Counted from the stretch's first letter, positions 1 to 9,442 are shown. The stretch is 64,000 nt of DNA from Antarctobacter albus (GCF_900101505.1 NZ_FMZI01000012.1:1-64000), one strand, 5' to 3'. Numbers and translations are program-made. The notes: generated by a model from the sequence alone, not told the origin.

Positions 1-65
1 GAAGGCAGAGAGACCCGGACGGCCTGTCTGCCTTCGCCGGCCGTATTGACTTGTGCAGCCCCGGA

Positions 66-650
66 TCAGACTTGCCCGAACGTGATGTTCTTACGCAGGT
101 CGGCGGGCACATCGGCGAGCCGACCGCCATTGCCCAGGTCCAGAGCGCCTTGCCACACCACCCGCGCACGCAGGCGGGGCGTCTGGCGCAGCGGGGTGAC
201 GGCCTGGCCCTCCAGAGGCGCCGACAGGGTCCATCCCTCGTCGGTCAGGTCGCGCCATTCGACGTCCAGGTGGATCGCCGCATGGTGCACCAGGCTGCGC
301 AACGCGCGCGGCGGCAGCGTGGCCCCCTGGGCGATCTCCGCGCGATGGGCCTCTGGCGCTATCGGCTGAACGCTGTCCCCGGCCCGCACGGCGCCCACCT
401 GCTGCGCGAGAGCCCGCGCGTGATAGCCGACCTCGGCAATCAGCGCCCGACGCCGGACGCCCTCGCGCAGGGACGGCGCGTCCAGGTCGGCATCCGACAG
501 CTCGGCCAGCTTGCGGGCGAAATAGGCCGCGCCGCGCCGGGCCAGCAGCAGATCCCCTGCCGGGGCCGAGGCCGCATCATAGCGCGCCCCTGCCCCCTGA
601 CGCGCGCGCAAGGCCTCGCGCGCGGCCTGTTCCTCGGCCGTCAGGCTCAT
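66..650 (-). CDS. Maleylpyruvate isomerase family protein (DinB/MDMPI type)
   Basis: The 194-residue product resembles the DinB-like, thiol-dependent maleylpyruvate isomerases, which convert maleylpyruvate to fumarylpyruvate. The conserved core is visible as an RxGAAYFARKL segment, a GATLPPRALRSL segment and a HHAAIHLDVEWRDL segment that holds the likely metal-binding His and Glu. The start was chosen because its ATG overlaps the stop of the gentisate dioxygenase gene (ATGA), which implies translational coupling. Characterised members use mycothiol, which alphaproteobacteria are not known to make, so the cofactor here is uncertain. It is last in the gentisate run, which also holds a GST-type isomerase. 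The family call is good; the reaction is inferred. Confidence 0.8.
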   Translation of the reverse strand: MSLTAEEQAAREALRARQGAGARYDAASAPAGDLLLARRGAAYFARKLAELSDADLDAPSLREGVRRRALIAEVGYHARALAQQVGAVRAGDSVQPIAPEAHRAEIAQGATLPPRALRSLVHHAAIHLDVEWRDLTDEGWTLSAPLEGQAVTPLRQTPRLRARVVWQGALDLGNGGRLADVPADLRKNITFGQV

Positions 651-1720
651 TGCCCTTCGACCGCCGTCCGCATGAAATTCAGACGCTCCATGATCGGCGC
701 ATCGGAAAAGCGGAACAGGTCGAACTGGGTTTCCGCCTGCAAGGACCACGGCACCCAGGACGGGATCACGAACATGTCGCCCTTTTCCAGCCTGTGCGTC
801 TCGCCCCCCATGACAACCGCCCCTTGCCCCTCGAAGACCTGGAACACGGTCGACCCGACTTCGCGCCGCTCGGGCGTCTCGGCCCCGGCGCGCAGGCGGT
901 GGAACTCGCAGCGGATCGTCGGCATCACGTCGCCGCCGGTGGTCGGGTTGACGTAGCGGATCGCCGCGTGGCCCTGTTCGACGGTGGCCGGCATGCCCTC
1001 ATCCTCCAGCAGCAATTGCTGGGTCAGCGCCTGGTCGGTGAACTCCCAGCGATAGGCGCCGATGGGCGAGGCGACGGTGTCCTGCAGGTGCGACAGGGGC
1101 CGCAGGCCCGGGTGGCACCACAGGCGTTCGCCCTGGGAATAGTTCGGCGTGGCATTGTCGGTGACCCGTTCCGCGCCGAACTCGAAGAAGCCAACGTCCA
1201 TCTGCTGGCTGAAGGGAATGTCCAGCCCGTCGATCCAGGCCATCGGCTCGGTCGCGACATTGTGGTGCCCGTGGAACCGCCAGCCCGGCGTCAACAGCAG
1301 ATCGCCGCGCGACATCCGCACCGGGTCGCCGTCGACCACCGTCCAGACCCCCTCGCCCTCGACGACGAAGCGAAAGGCGTTCTGGGCGTGGCGATGCTCG
1401 GGTGCGTTTTCGCCGGGGCAGAGGTACTGGATCGCGGCCCAGAGCGTGGGCGAGACATAGGCCCGCCCGCCAAGCCCGGGGTTGGCGAGGCCGATGGCGC
1501 GACGTTCGCCGCCCCGGCCCACCGGCACCAGTTCGCCAGACCGCTCGGCCAGTGGCAAAAGATCGGCCCAGCGCCAGACATGGGGCACGGCCTTGGGCCT
1601 GGGGTGCAGCGGCATCAGGTCGCCGGTCTGCGTCCACAGCGGGTTCAGGTGATTGTCCTTGAACCCCTGGTATAGCGCGCGCAGCTCCGGCGTGTCCTCG
1701 GGTTGCATGGCGTTGTCCAT
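647..1720 (-). CDS. gtdA: Gentisate 1,2-dioxygenase
   Basis: This 357-residue double-cupin protein opens the ring of gentisate (2,5-dihydroxybenzoate) with O2 and Fe(II) to give maleylpyruvate. The N-terminal cupin carries the iron-ligand pattern EHRH (His109, His111) followed by His150 in WRFHGHHN. A second cupin lies at about residues 255-345, with GSTVFQVFEGQGAVVMGG. Length and two-cupin layout fit the family. The start at 1720 has a strong GGAGGAGAG ribosome site. It lies between the two isomerase genes in a tight minus-strand operon, which supports the substrate assignment over a generic cupin. Confidence 0.93.
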   Translation of the reverse strand: MDNAMQPEDTPELRALYQGFKDNHLNPLWTQTGDLMPLHPRPKAVPHVWRWADLLPLAERSGELVPVGRGGERRAIGLANPGLGGRAYVSPTLWAAIQYLCPGENAPEHRHAQNAFRFVVEGEGVWTVVDGDPVRMSRGDLLLTPGWRFHGHHNVATEPMAWIDGLDIPFSQQMDVGFFEFGAERVTDNATPNYSQGERLWCHPGLRPLSHLQDTVASPIGAYRWEFTDQALTQQLLLEDEGMPATVEQGHAAIRYVNPTTGGDVMPTIRCEFHRLRAGAETPERREVGSTVFQVFEGQGAVVMGGETHRLEKGDMFVIPSWVPWSLQAETQFDLFRFSDAPIMERLNFMRTAVEGQ

Positions 1721-1745
1721 AACTCTCCTCCTTGGAAACGCGTTG

Positions 1746-2390
1746 TCAGGCCGCGTCGGGCTGGTTGGGCGGGGACGCGTCGCGGAAGGCGGGCAGCGCG
1801 TCGAGCTCCGCGAAGATCCGCGCGATGGTCGGCCAGTCCGCGACCGGGATGTCAAAGCGCCGGTTGTTCCAGACCTGCGCGTAAAGGCACAGATCGGCCA
1901 GCCCCGGCGTATCTCCGTGACAGTAGCGACCGGTCCGCGCGTCCTGCAACGCCTCTTCTAGAGCGTCGAAAGTGGTGGCAACCCAATGCGTGAACCAGGC
2001 CTTCTGCGCCGCTTCATCGGCGCCGAACTGGTCGCGCAGGCGGAACAGGACCCGCAGGTTGTTCAGCGGATGGATCTCGCAGGCGATCATGCAGGCCAGG
2101 CCGCGCACCCGGGCCCGGCCCAGCGGATCGGCGGGCAAAAGCGCGGGCTCCGGGTGGGTCTCTTCCAGCCATTCGATGATGGCCAGCGACTGGATCAGGG
2201 TCGTTCCGTCCTCCAGCTCCAGCGACGGCACCAGGCCTTGCGGGTTCTTGGCCAGGTACTCCGGCGTCCGCGTCTCTCCCTTGCGCAGGGCGTAGGCCAG
2301 GTAGTCGTATTCCAGCCCCTTGAGGTTCAACGCGGCGCGCAGCCGCGTCGAGGTCGACGAACGAAAGAAGTTGTGCAGCGTCAGGCTCAT
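1746..2390 (-). CDS. nagL: Glutathione-dependent maleylpyruvate/maleylacetoacetate isomerase (zeta-class GST)
   Basis: The 214-residue protein is a zeta-class glutathione transferase. The N-terminal thioredoxin-like half has the catalytic SSTSTRLRAALNLKGLEY region and the NPQGLVPSLELEDG glutathione-binding turn. The helical half contains IACEIHPLNNLRVL, typical of the maleyl isomerases. Between gentisate dioxygenase and fumarylpyruvate hydrolase it most likely isomerises maleylpyruvate to fumarylpyruvate with glutathione. A tyrosine-pathway maleylacetoacetate isomerase is the alternative, but no homogentisate genes are nearby. Its ATG overlaps the stop of the upstream hydrolase gene. Confidence 0.9.
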   Translation of the reverse strand: MSLTLHNFFRSSTSTRLRAALNLKGLEYDYLAYALRKGETRTPEYLAKNPQGLVPSLELEDGTTLIQSLAIIEWLEETHPEPALLPADPLGRARVRGLACMIACEIHPLNNLRVLFRLRDQFGADEAAQKAWFTHWVATTFDALEEALQDARTGRYCHGDTPGLADLCLYAQVWNNRRFDIPVADWPTIARIFAELDALPAFRDASPPNQPDAA

Positions 2391-3082
2391 GCGCGGGGGC
2401 CGATATGGGTGGTGCAGGTGCCCAGGCCCTCGACCTCGACGACGCAGGTATCGCCGGGCTGCAAGGGGCCGACGCCGGCAGGCGTGCCGGTCATGATCAG
2501 GTCGCCCGGCTTCAGCGCGAAGGACTGCGACAGGATCGAGATCATCTCGGGGATGGACCAGATCAGTTCGCTGAGGTCGGCCTCCTGCTTGACCTCGCCG
2601 TTGACGGTCAGCTTGATCGCCCCCTTGGAGGGATGACCCACGGCAGAGACCGGGTGGATCGGCGCGATGGGGGCCGAGTTGTCGAACCCCTTGCCAAGAT
2701 CCCAGGGGCGGCCCTGCTCGCGCGCCTTCAGCTGCAGGTCACGGCGGGTCAGGTCATTGCCGACGCCATAGCCCCAGACGTGATCCAGAGCCTTGTCCTC
2801 GGGAATGTTCACACCGCCGGTGCCGATCACGGCGACGAGTTCGGCCTCATAGTGAAAGTTCTCGGTCTGCGGCGGATAGGGGATCGTCGCGCCGTCCTCG
2901 ACCACCGCATCGGCGGGTTTGAGAAAGAAGAACGGCGGATCGCGGTCCGGGTCCTTGCCCATCTCGCGCGCGTGGGCGGCATAGTTGCGCCCGATGCAGA
3001 AGATGCGCCGCACCGGAATACGGTCCTCGCTGCCTGCAACGGCGATCGAAGCCTGCTGCGCGGGAGGGAAAACATAAGTCAT
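2387..3082 (-). CDS. nagK: Fumarylpyruvate hydrolase (FAH family)
   Basis: The 231-residue product belongs to the fumarylacetoacetate hydrolase family and would split fumarylpyruvate into fumarate and pyruvate, the last gentisate-pathway step. Family motifs include FCIGRNYAAHAREMG, the metal-binding NFHYEAELVAVIG (the two Glu residues), and GDLIMTGTPAGVGPLQPGD near the C-terminus. The start at 3082 is preceded by AGGAAA, and the 125 bp before it could hold a promoter. It is the first gene of the four-gene ring-cleavage block (hydrolase, GST isomerase, dioxygenase, second isomerase). Confidence 0.92.
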   Translation of the reverse strand: MTYVFPPAQQASIAVAGSEDRIPVRRIFCIGRNYAAHAREMGKDPDRDPPFFFLKPADAVVEDGATIPYPPQTENFHYEAELVAVIGTGGVNIPEDKALDHVWGYGVGNDLTRRDLQLKAREQGRPWDLGKGFDNSAPIAPIHPVSAVGHPSKGAIKLTVNGEVKQEADLSELIWSIPEMISILSQSFALKPGDLIMTGTPAGVGPLQPGDTCVVEVEGLGTCTTHIGPRA

Positions 3083-3207
3083 TGAGTTTCCTTTCCTAAT
3101 TTGATCATTTGAGATGTAGAGCCTTTCCGCTCCCGTCCGTGATTGTTTTCGGAGTTGATGATTGACCGCACAAGACCGCGGGTCTGGCCACCGACAACAT
3201 ACAGAGT

Positions 3208-5046
3208 TCATACCGCATCCTTGCCTGCATCCCTTGCGCCCGAACCGATCTCTGCGGATCTGGATCGTGATGCACAGTCGTCCAACCCACCGGGAGGATG
3301 GCCGGGCATCGAGGCGCATTCCCGGAAGATGCGTGCTCTGCAGCCCGCGCACACCGAAGGGTCGAGTGCAGGCACCACTTTGGCGATGGCATCGTGCTTG
3401 CTGAGATGGATACGGTCCCGCCCCAGAACTGAAAGAACCTTCATGCGGGCAAGTTTCGCAATCGTGCGAGGTGCCTTGATCTGCAAGTGGAACGTGCCAT
3501 CTCGACTTGTCCGCCGAGCCGCCTCTTCGAGGATCAGATCGGCACCTGGAAGGTCCACCTCACCTACCCCTTTCAGAATGAAGATCATGTGCTTCTGCTG
3601 CGGCCTGTCGACCTCGAACCGGCGAAACTGCCGACGGAGGTACTCGACCGACCCGAAATAGAGCGATCCTTCGAGGCGTGTCACCATGAGTTGCGGGCAC
3701 TCGGCCAAGTGGTGGCTGGCGGCCAGCCGGAAAGTGCGGCCGGGTGTGCTCGGATCAGGGGCGCCGACACCGAGGAAAGGCCTGGATGTCCCGCGCAGGA
3801 ACAGCGCGAGCGACAAGAGGACACCGGCAAAGATCGCCATATCGAGATCCACCAGCATCGCCACCACGAAGGTCACCAGCGCGATGGCGGTTTCCGACGA
3901 GGAACCCGCCACGATGTGGCGAATCTCGCGCATGTCGATCAGCCGCCATGCAACGAGCAGGATAACCCCGGCCATGCCGGGGACCGGCACATAGGCGAAC
4001 AGGGGCGCGACGAGCAAAAGTATCAGGAACAGGAAGCACGCCGAGAAGATGGCAGACATCGGTGTGACCGCGCCGCTGTCGAGGTTGACCCCGGACCGTG
4101 TGAAAGAGACGGTGGACGGGTAGCACTGGAAGAGCCCGCCAACGACGTTCGACGCCCCCTGCCCCAGGAACTCCCGGTTTGCATCGACCAACTGACCGGA
4201 ACGGAGCGCCATGGCCCGCGCGACAGAGATGGCCTCAAGCAGACCGACGATGGCAATGGCGGCGGCCGAACCACCGAAATCACGGATAAACCCGAAAGAA
4301 AGAGCCGGGGCGGCCAACAGGGGTATCACGCTGTCGATCGCGCCGACCGTGGCGATGCCGGCATCTGCACCGCCCAACAAGATGCTGGCGACGGTCGAGG
4401 CGCAAAGCGCGATAAGGTAATTGGGCCAGGAGGCGCGGAAATAGCGAATGACAACGGCCGTCATGATCGCAACAGCGGCGATCACCGCGGACCGGGGGTC
4501 CGCCTGTGGGATCGCGCGAAAAAGTTCGGTTGCGAGATCGGCCACGCTGGCAGTCTTGGGGAGATCGACTCCCAGGACATGTTTGGCTTGGCTGAAGGCG
4601 ATCAGGATGGCAGCCCCTGTCACGAAACCGGTCATGACCGAATGCGAGACGAACTCGACGGCCTCGCCGAGGCGCGCCAACCCCATGATCAGTTGCAGAA
4701 TACCGACCATGAAGGCCAGCGCAATGGCCGCCGACACGAACTCCGGGCTGCCGGGCTCGAAGCTGCCCGAGAGCGCGCCAAAGACCAAGACCGAGATCGC
4801 CGTCGCAGGCCCGGAAACGGCTTGCCAGCTGGAGCCGACCAGCGCTGCGATCACCGTGGGTACCATCGCGGTGTAAAAGCCCGTTTCCGGCGGCAGACCG
4901 GCGATGGCCGCGAAGGCCACGCCTTGCGGCAAGACCAGGGTGGCCCCAGTCAGGCCTGCGATGACGTCCGAGCGAACCGAGCTGGGCGACACTTTGTACC
5001 GCCAGTCCGGCGCCAGTGCGGCGATCCATTTTCGGGTGGTCGTCAT
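3208..5046 (-). CDS. SulP-family anion transporter with STAS domain
   Basis: The 612-residue protein has the SulP layout: a transmembrane core of roughly 10-14 helices beginning with DVIAGLTGATLVLPQGVAFAAIAGLPPETGFYTA, then a cytosolic STAS domain at about residues 440-560 (VTRLEGSLYFGSVEYLRR). SulP proteins move sulfate, bicarbonate or other anions. The C-terminal tail has a small cysteine cluster, CAGCRARIFREC, not typical of the family. It lies 27 bp downstream of a universal stress gene, a common pairing, and between a sulfatase gene and the gentisate block. Handling of sulfate released by the sulfatase is an inference. Confidence 0.88.
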   Translation of the reverse strand: MTTTRKWIAALAPDWRYKVSPSSVRSDVIAGLTGATLVLPQGVAFAAIAGLPPETGFYTAMVPTVIAALVGSSWQAVSGPATAISVLVFGALSGSFEPGSPEFVSAAIALAFMVGILQLIMGLARLGEAVEFVSHSVMTGFVTGAAILIAFSQAKHVLGVDLPKTASVADLATELFRAIPQADPRSAVIAAVAIMTAVVIRYFRASWPNYLIALCASTVASILLGGADAGIATVGAIDSVIPLLAAPALSFGFIRDFGGSAAAIAIVGLLEAISVARAMALRSGQLVDANREFLGQGASNVVGGLFQCYPSTVSFTRSGVNLDSGAVTPMSAIFSACFLFLILLLVAPLFAYVPVPGMAGVILLVAWRLIDMREIRHIVAGSSSETAIALVTFVVAMLVDLDMAIFAGVLLSLALFLRGTSRPFLGVGAPDPSTPGRTFRLAASHHLAECPQLMVTRLEGSLYFGSVEYLRRQFRRFEVDRPQQKHMIFILKGVGEVDLPGADLILEEAARRTSRDGTFHLQIKAPRTIAKLARMKVLSVLGRDRIHLSKHDAIAKVVPALDPSVCAGCRARIFRECASMPGHPPGGLDDCASRSRSAEIGSGARDAGKDAV

Positions 5047-5073
5047 TCCAAATGCCCCAATCTCCTGTTGCCT

Positions 5074-5901
5074 TCAGTGGGACATGAAGACAGGGACGGT
5101 GGCGGTACCGATCACTTCGGTCGTCACTCCACCAAAGAGATCGTGGCGGAACTTCGAATGCTCGAAGGCCCCCATGACGATCAGCCGGGCGCCGAGTTCC
5201 TTCGCCGACATCTCGATCGTCTGGGCAATCGAGGCATGGCCTTGAGCCCGGTGTTCGGAAACCGCTTCGATGCCGTGGCGTTTCAGGTGACGGAGCAAAG
5301 CATCGACATGGTCCGGCGCGGTTGATTTTCGACCGACTGTGAGGATCGTCACCCGGGCCTTCTCGGCAAGAATGTCCACGGCATCGCCAATGGCCCGCGC
5401 CGCAGCACGACCGCCATCCCAGGCGACCACGGCATGGTCGGCAAGCGCGTCGGCTTCGTAATCGTCAGGCACGACAAGAACGGGCCGGCCGCTTTGCAGC
5501 GCCAAGGTGTCCGGGTGGGCGGACAGATGGTCTTCGTCCGGTCGGGCGGAATGCGCGCCGGTCACGACCATATCGAAACAGCGCGCGAACGCGCTCAGAG
5601 GCCCGGCACTGTCAGGATCGAGATCGACGAACTCGGCGCGGTCCGGTTTGTATCCTTCGGCGACTGCGGCTTGGAACCGGGCCCGCGCCTCGGCGATGCG
5701 CGCATTGTCTGCCTCGCGAAGTATACTGCGGACCGCTTCAGGGATTCTTGCACTCGAACTGCGCTCCAGTGCATGCCTGCCGTGACAAAGAACGCCGGTG
5801 AGCCATGCGTCGTGATGACGGGCCATGCGGATGGCATGGTCCAGGCCGCTGGCCTGGCCGTCTTCGCCGCTATAGGCGCAGAGAATGTTTCGGATCGTCA
5901 T
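5074..5901 (-). CDS. Universal stress protein, tandem UspA domains
   Basis: The 275-residue product has two Usp domains (about 1-140 and 150-275). The second keeps the ATP-binding pattern GAFEHSKFRHDLFGG followed by VTTEVI and ends in VPVFMSH, as is usual. The start at 5901 has a good GAGGAGTA ribosome site. It lies 10 bp after the upstream sulfatase gene and 27 bp before sulP, so all three probably share a transcript. Usp proteins beside SulP transporters are thought to modulate them; that role here is inferred. Confidence 0.88.
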   Translation of the reverse strand: MTIRNILCAYSGEDGQASGLDHAIRMARHHDAWLTGVLCHGRHALERSSSARIPEAVRSILREADNARIAEARARFQAAVAEGYKPDRAEFVDLDPDSAGPLSAFARCFDMVVTGAHSARPDEDHLSAHPDTLALQSGRPVLVVPDDYEADALADHAVVAWDGGRAAARAIGDAVDILAEKARVTILTVGRKSTAPDHVDALLRHLKRHGIEAVSEHRAQGHASIAQTIEMSAKELGARLIVMGAFEHSKFRHDLFGGVTTEVIGTATVPVFMSH

Positions 5902-5911
5902 CGTGTACTCC

Positions 5912-7474
5912 TCATGCCAGACCGGTGGGAAATGGCGCCCGGTCCACGGCGTCCATCTCGGCGCGCGCAAGCCGCTCGGTCAGGTGCGCGCGGACACCGG
6001 CATGATCGGGGCAGTCCCACAGGTTCACGAACTCACCGGGATCGGCTTCGAGATCGTAGAGTTCGCCCCATTCGACACCGCAAATCAGGCTGAGCCGCCA
6101 GCGCTCCGTTCGCAGCGTATGCACGCGGGGGCCAATGCCGATGTTGGGGTTTTCCTTCTGGTGGTCATATTGGACCAACGCGGCGTCGCGGCCGCCTTCC
6201 AACAGGGGGCGCCCCTGCATCCCGATGGCACTTTCGATCCTTGCGCGTTCCAGAATGGTCGGACCAATGTCATGTGTCTGCCCGATCTGGTCTGCCCGCG
6301 TGCCGGCCTTTCCATCCCCCGGCTCGGACCAGATGAAGGGAACCCGGATCAACTGTTCATAGTGTTCAGCGCCCTTCAGCAGCATGCGATGGTCGCCCAA
6401 ATGGTCGCCGTGATCCGAGGTGAATATCCCGATCGCCTCCTGCGCCGCCGGAAGAGACCGCACGCGGCCCACCGCCTCATCGATCATCGAGATCATCCCG
6501 CAGGTCAGCGCCTGGGCTTCCTGCGCCTCGCGCGGACTGCAGCCAATGGTTCCCATACCTTTCAGCGCGGCTCGCCCTGCCTCACGTTCTTCCATGATCC
6601 CGGCCACATGCGGCGGCGGCGTCCAGTCGTTCCTCTGGAATGCCTCGGGGACAGGAAAATTCTCTGGGGCATACATGTCCCAGAACCGGCCAGGCGGGTT
6701 GAAGGGATGATGCGGATCGGGGAAGGAGACCATTAGGAAAAAGGGCTGTTCTTGGTCTCCATTTTCCTCAAGCCAGGCCATTGCCCGTTCGGCAATGTAG
6801 CTTGTCGAATAGAGTTCCTCGGGGACCGCCGTACGCACGGCTTGCGGACAAACGTAGTCGTGGTCCAACTGGTTGGTAGGGCCAACCAGTGAGGCGGCCT
6901 CCGGACAGCGTTCCAGAAGCCAGGCGGTATAGTCGCCGCCGACCTCGTCACCGTGACCGGTCACCAGCTCGACATGATCGAAACCGTAGAATGGCGTTTC
7001 TACCCGCGGCTGCGGCCCGGCCCAGAAATCGGGTTCTTCCTGGGAATAGACCGGACTCAAAAGATCGTGGCGCACGGCCTCGGCGAGCGCGCCTGACGCA
7101 CGGTAAAAACCGGGTCTCGTCTCGCTCCGCGGCAGGATTGCGGGCTTTCCGGTAAAGTTCTGCAGGTGGCTTTTGCCGATCAGGGCTGTCTTATAACCCG
7201 CGTCTTTCAGAAGTTCGACGAAGGTTACGTTCTGCTTGGACAGGGGAATGCCGTTTGACCTTACACCGTGGCTCGACGGCATGCGTGCGGTCATGAGGCT
7301 GGCACGGTTCGGCATGCAGACCGGGCTCGATACATAGAAGCGGTCAAAGCTGACCCCCTGAGCCGCCATGGCGTCGATGTTCGGCGTCTTCACCAGCGGA
7401 TGTCCATAACACCCGAGGAAGTCCGCGCGATGCTGGTCGGTGATGAAGAGGATAAAGCTGGGGCGGTCAGACAA
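5912..7474 (-). CDS. Type I (formylglycine) sulfatase, cytosolic
   Basis: The 520-residue protein is an alkaline-phosphatase-superfamily sulfatase. It has the N-terminal metal aspartate in FITDQHRADFLG, the formylglycine site C53 in CMPNR (CxPxR consensus) and the second metal site TSDHGDHLGDH. No signal peptide is present, so it should act on an ester already in the cytosol. I chose a TTG start at 7474: it has an AAGGAG ribosome site 7 nt upstream, gives MSDRPSFILF matching the MIDRPNFILI start of the paralogue at 13682, and overlaps the TRAP permease gene by only 8 bp. ATG starts at 7510 and 7525 would add an unmatched tail. The exact substrate is unknown. Confidence 0.87.
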   Translation of the reverse strand: MSDRPSFILFITDQHRADFLGCYGHPLVKTPNIDAMAAQGVSFDRFYVSSPVCMPNRASLMTARMPSSHGVRSNGIPLSKQNVTFVELLKDAGYKTALIGKSHLQNFTGKPAILPRSETRPGFYRASGALAEAVRHDLLSPVYSQEEPDFWAGPQPRVETPFYGFDHVELVTGHGDEVGGDYTAWLLERCPEAASLVGPTNQLDHDYVCPQAVRTAVPEELYSTSYIAERAMAWLEENGDQEQPFFLMVSFPDPHHPFNPPGRFWDMYAPENFPVPEAFQRNDWTPPPHVAGIMEEREAGRAALKGMGTIGCSPREAQEAQALTCGMISMIDEAVGRVRSLPAAQEAIGIFTSDHGDHLGDHRMLLKGAEHYEQLIRVPFIWSEPGDGKAGTRADQIGQTHDIGPTILERARIESAIGMQGRPLLEGGRDAALVQYDHQKENPNIGIGPRVHTLRTERWRLSLICGVEWGELYDLEADPGEFVNLWDCPDHAGVRAHLTERLARAEMDAVDRAPFPTGLA

Positions 7475-9368
7475 AGTCCAACTCCTTCCGTCGTGCGATG
7501 AGGAATTCATAGGAGAGCACCGCAAGCCCGGCCGCGAGGGTCAGCCCGCCGCCGGCCCACAGACCGCCCGGGAGGACAAGTCCCGGCACCAGCAGCAAGA
7601 TGCCGAGAGCCAGGTAGCTGAGACGAAGCGGCGCCGAGAGCGGGTGGTTGAGATACCCGATGATGCAGGCAGAGACGAGCCAGACACCGATGGTCGCGCG
7701 GGCGACGGCAAAGACGATCTCGATCACCGAGCCGTCCATGATAAGAGCAGGGTTCACGACAAAGACGAAGGGAATGACATAGGCCGCCCATCCTAACTGA
7801 ACCGCCGACCAGCCCGTCCGCATTGCGCCGGTCCGCGATATGGCCGCCGCAGCAAAAGACGCGACCGCGACAGGCGGCGTGATCATCGACATCATGCCGA
7901 AGTAGAGAACGAAGAGATGCGCCGAGATCAGGTTGACCCCGAGTTCGACCAGTGGCGCCGCGACCAATGTCGAAAGCAGGGCGTACACTCCCACGGTCGG
8001 CATGCCCATTCCCAGAATGATGCAGAGGATCGCAGCGAGGATGAGCAGTAGCGGCAAGCTAGAGTCACCGATGGCGAGGATTGCTCCGGTGATCGCGAAG
8101 AGGACGCCGGAGTCGTTCAAGGCCCCGATCACGATCCCTGCCGCTGCGGCGATGAAGATGATGCCAACTGAGGCTTCGGCGGTGTCGCGGAACGCCTGCA
8201 CGATCTGCGCCAGACCGGGCCGCGCGCCCCTGTATCCAAAAACCACGAGGGCGAGGAACATTGCAGCAGTGGACGCCAGTGCCGCGTATTCCGGTCGCCA
8301 TGCCAGGAAGAAGAGGCCGAAGATCAGCACCGCGAAGGGCAAGATGAAGACCCAGCCCTGGCGCAGAGCCTCGCTCGCGGATGGCAGGTCCTTCCCTTCA
8401 ACGCCCTTGATACCATCCCGTCCGGCCATCAGGTCGATCTGGAGGAAGAGTGCGAGATAGTAGAGGAACGCGGGGATCAGCGAGGCAACGACGATGACGG
8501 AGTAGTCAGTTTGCGTCGTCACCGCCATAAGAAAGGCGGCGGCGCCCATGACTGGTGGAACCAATTGGCCGCCAGTGGATGCAACGGCCTCGATGGCCCC
8601 GGCAACCTGGGCCTTGTAGCCCGCCTTCTTCATCAGCGGGATGGTGACCATTCCCGTGGACACCACGTTGGAGACGGCCGATCCGGAGATTGCTCCGAAG
8701 AACCCGGAGGCGGTCACCGCGATCTTTGCAGAGCCACCGCGGGATCTGCCCATCAGGGCAGCAGCAAAATCGGAGAAAAACTCACCGCCACCCGTGGCCT
8801 GCAGCATCGACCCCATGAAGATGAAGGCGATCACCACGGCTCCGACGATGGACAGGGGCGCGCCAAGGATGTTGCCGTCCATGTAGGCCATCTTGTAGAG
8901 GAAGCTTTCCGGTCGGAACGGGCGCCCGGTCAGCGGCGACGGCAGGTATTGCGCAAAGATGGCAATCAACAGCGCGCCGATCACGATGATGGTCAACGCA
9001 GGTCCCGCGGTGCGCCGCATCCCTTCGATCAGAACCAGGATGGTGATGGCAGCCAGCGACAGCCCCAGCGTCCCGTAGTCGCGAAAATTGGCCTGGTCGA
9101 TGAGCTCGGGAAACATGACGATTGTCGTGATCATCGCTCCAGCACCGATCAGAGCCAGCGGAACGTCGATGAAACGAGACAATCTCGGGCGGGACCGGAG
9201 GAACGGATGGGTGAAAAAGATCACAACCGTGGCCAGTGCCATCAGAAAATACAGGTACTGGCCGCCAAAGAAGTTGAAGCCAAGCATCCTTTGGACGCTG
9301 AGCGCCCAAAGGATCGCTGCCGCAACCATCAAGAAACCCAGGACGTTCACGAGACGAGCCGTCGTCAT
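7467..9368 (-). CDS. TRAP transporter fused permease (DctQM type, TAXI partner)
   Basis: The 633-residue polytopic protein joins the small (4-helix) and large (12-helix) TRAP permease subunits, as in systems that use TAXI binding proteins. Typical large-subunit segments are GGQLVPPVMGAAAFLMA, ILGMGMPTVGVYALL and HLFVLYFGMMSMITPPVAVASFAAA. These permeases import organic acids with a sodium gradient. The start at 9368 follows GGAGGATCGAAC. The binding-protein gene is immediately upstream and the sulfatase gene overlaps its 3' end, suggesting import of the sulfatase substrate. Confidence 0.93.
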   Translation of the reverse strand: MTTARLVNVLGFLMVAAAILWALSVQRMLGFNFFGGQYLYFLMALATVVIFFTHPFLRSRPRLSRFIDVPLALIGAGAMITTIVMFPELIDQANFRDYGTLGLSLAAITILVLIEGMRRTAGPALTIIVIGALLIAIFAQYLPSPLTGRPFRPESFLYKMAYMDGNILGAPLSIVGAVVIAFIFMGSMLQATGGGEFFSDFAAALMGRSRGGSAKIAVTASGFFGAISGSAVSNVVSTGMVTIPLMKKAGYKAQVAGAIEAVASTGGQLVPPVMGAAAFLMAVTTQTDYSVIVVASLIPAFLYYLALFLQIDLMAGRDGIKGVEGKDLPSASEALRQGWVFILPFAVLIFGLFFLAWRPEYAALASTAAMFLALVVFGYRGARPGLAQIVQAFRDTAEASVGIIFIAAAAGIVIGALNDSGVLFAITGAILAIGDSSLPLLLILAAILCIILGMGMPTVGVYALLSTLVAAPLVELGVNLISAHLFVLYFGMMSMITPPVAVASFAAAAISRTGAMRTGWSAVQLGWAAYVIPFVFVVNPALIMDGSVIEIVFAVARATIGVWLVSACIIGYLNHPLSAPLRLSYLALGILLLVPGLVLPGGLWAGGGLTLAAGLAVLSYEFLIARRKELDFV

Positions 9369-9442
9369 GTTCGATCCTCCTATTCTCATTTGAGTGCTGC
9401 CTGCGCCCCCGCGGGCGGTGACCCGCAGGGTTCCGCCGGGCT

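Noticed and set aside
1-35. Hairpin GAAGGCAGA ... TCTGCCTTC as terminator of the gentisate operon
   Set aside because: The arms are perfect but the loop is 17 nt and no T-run is visible. The window edge prevents seeing what follows on the minus strand.
3487-5325. 612-codon plus-strand open frame opposite sulP and usp
   Set aside because: It mirrors the SulP gene in length and position, has a low-complexity charged translation, and lies wholly antisense to two well-supported genes.
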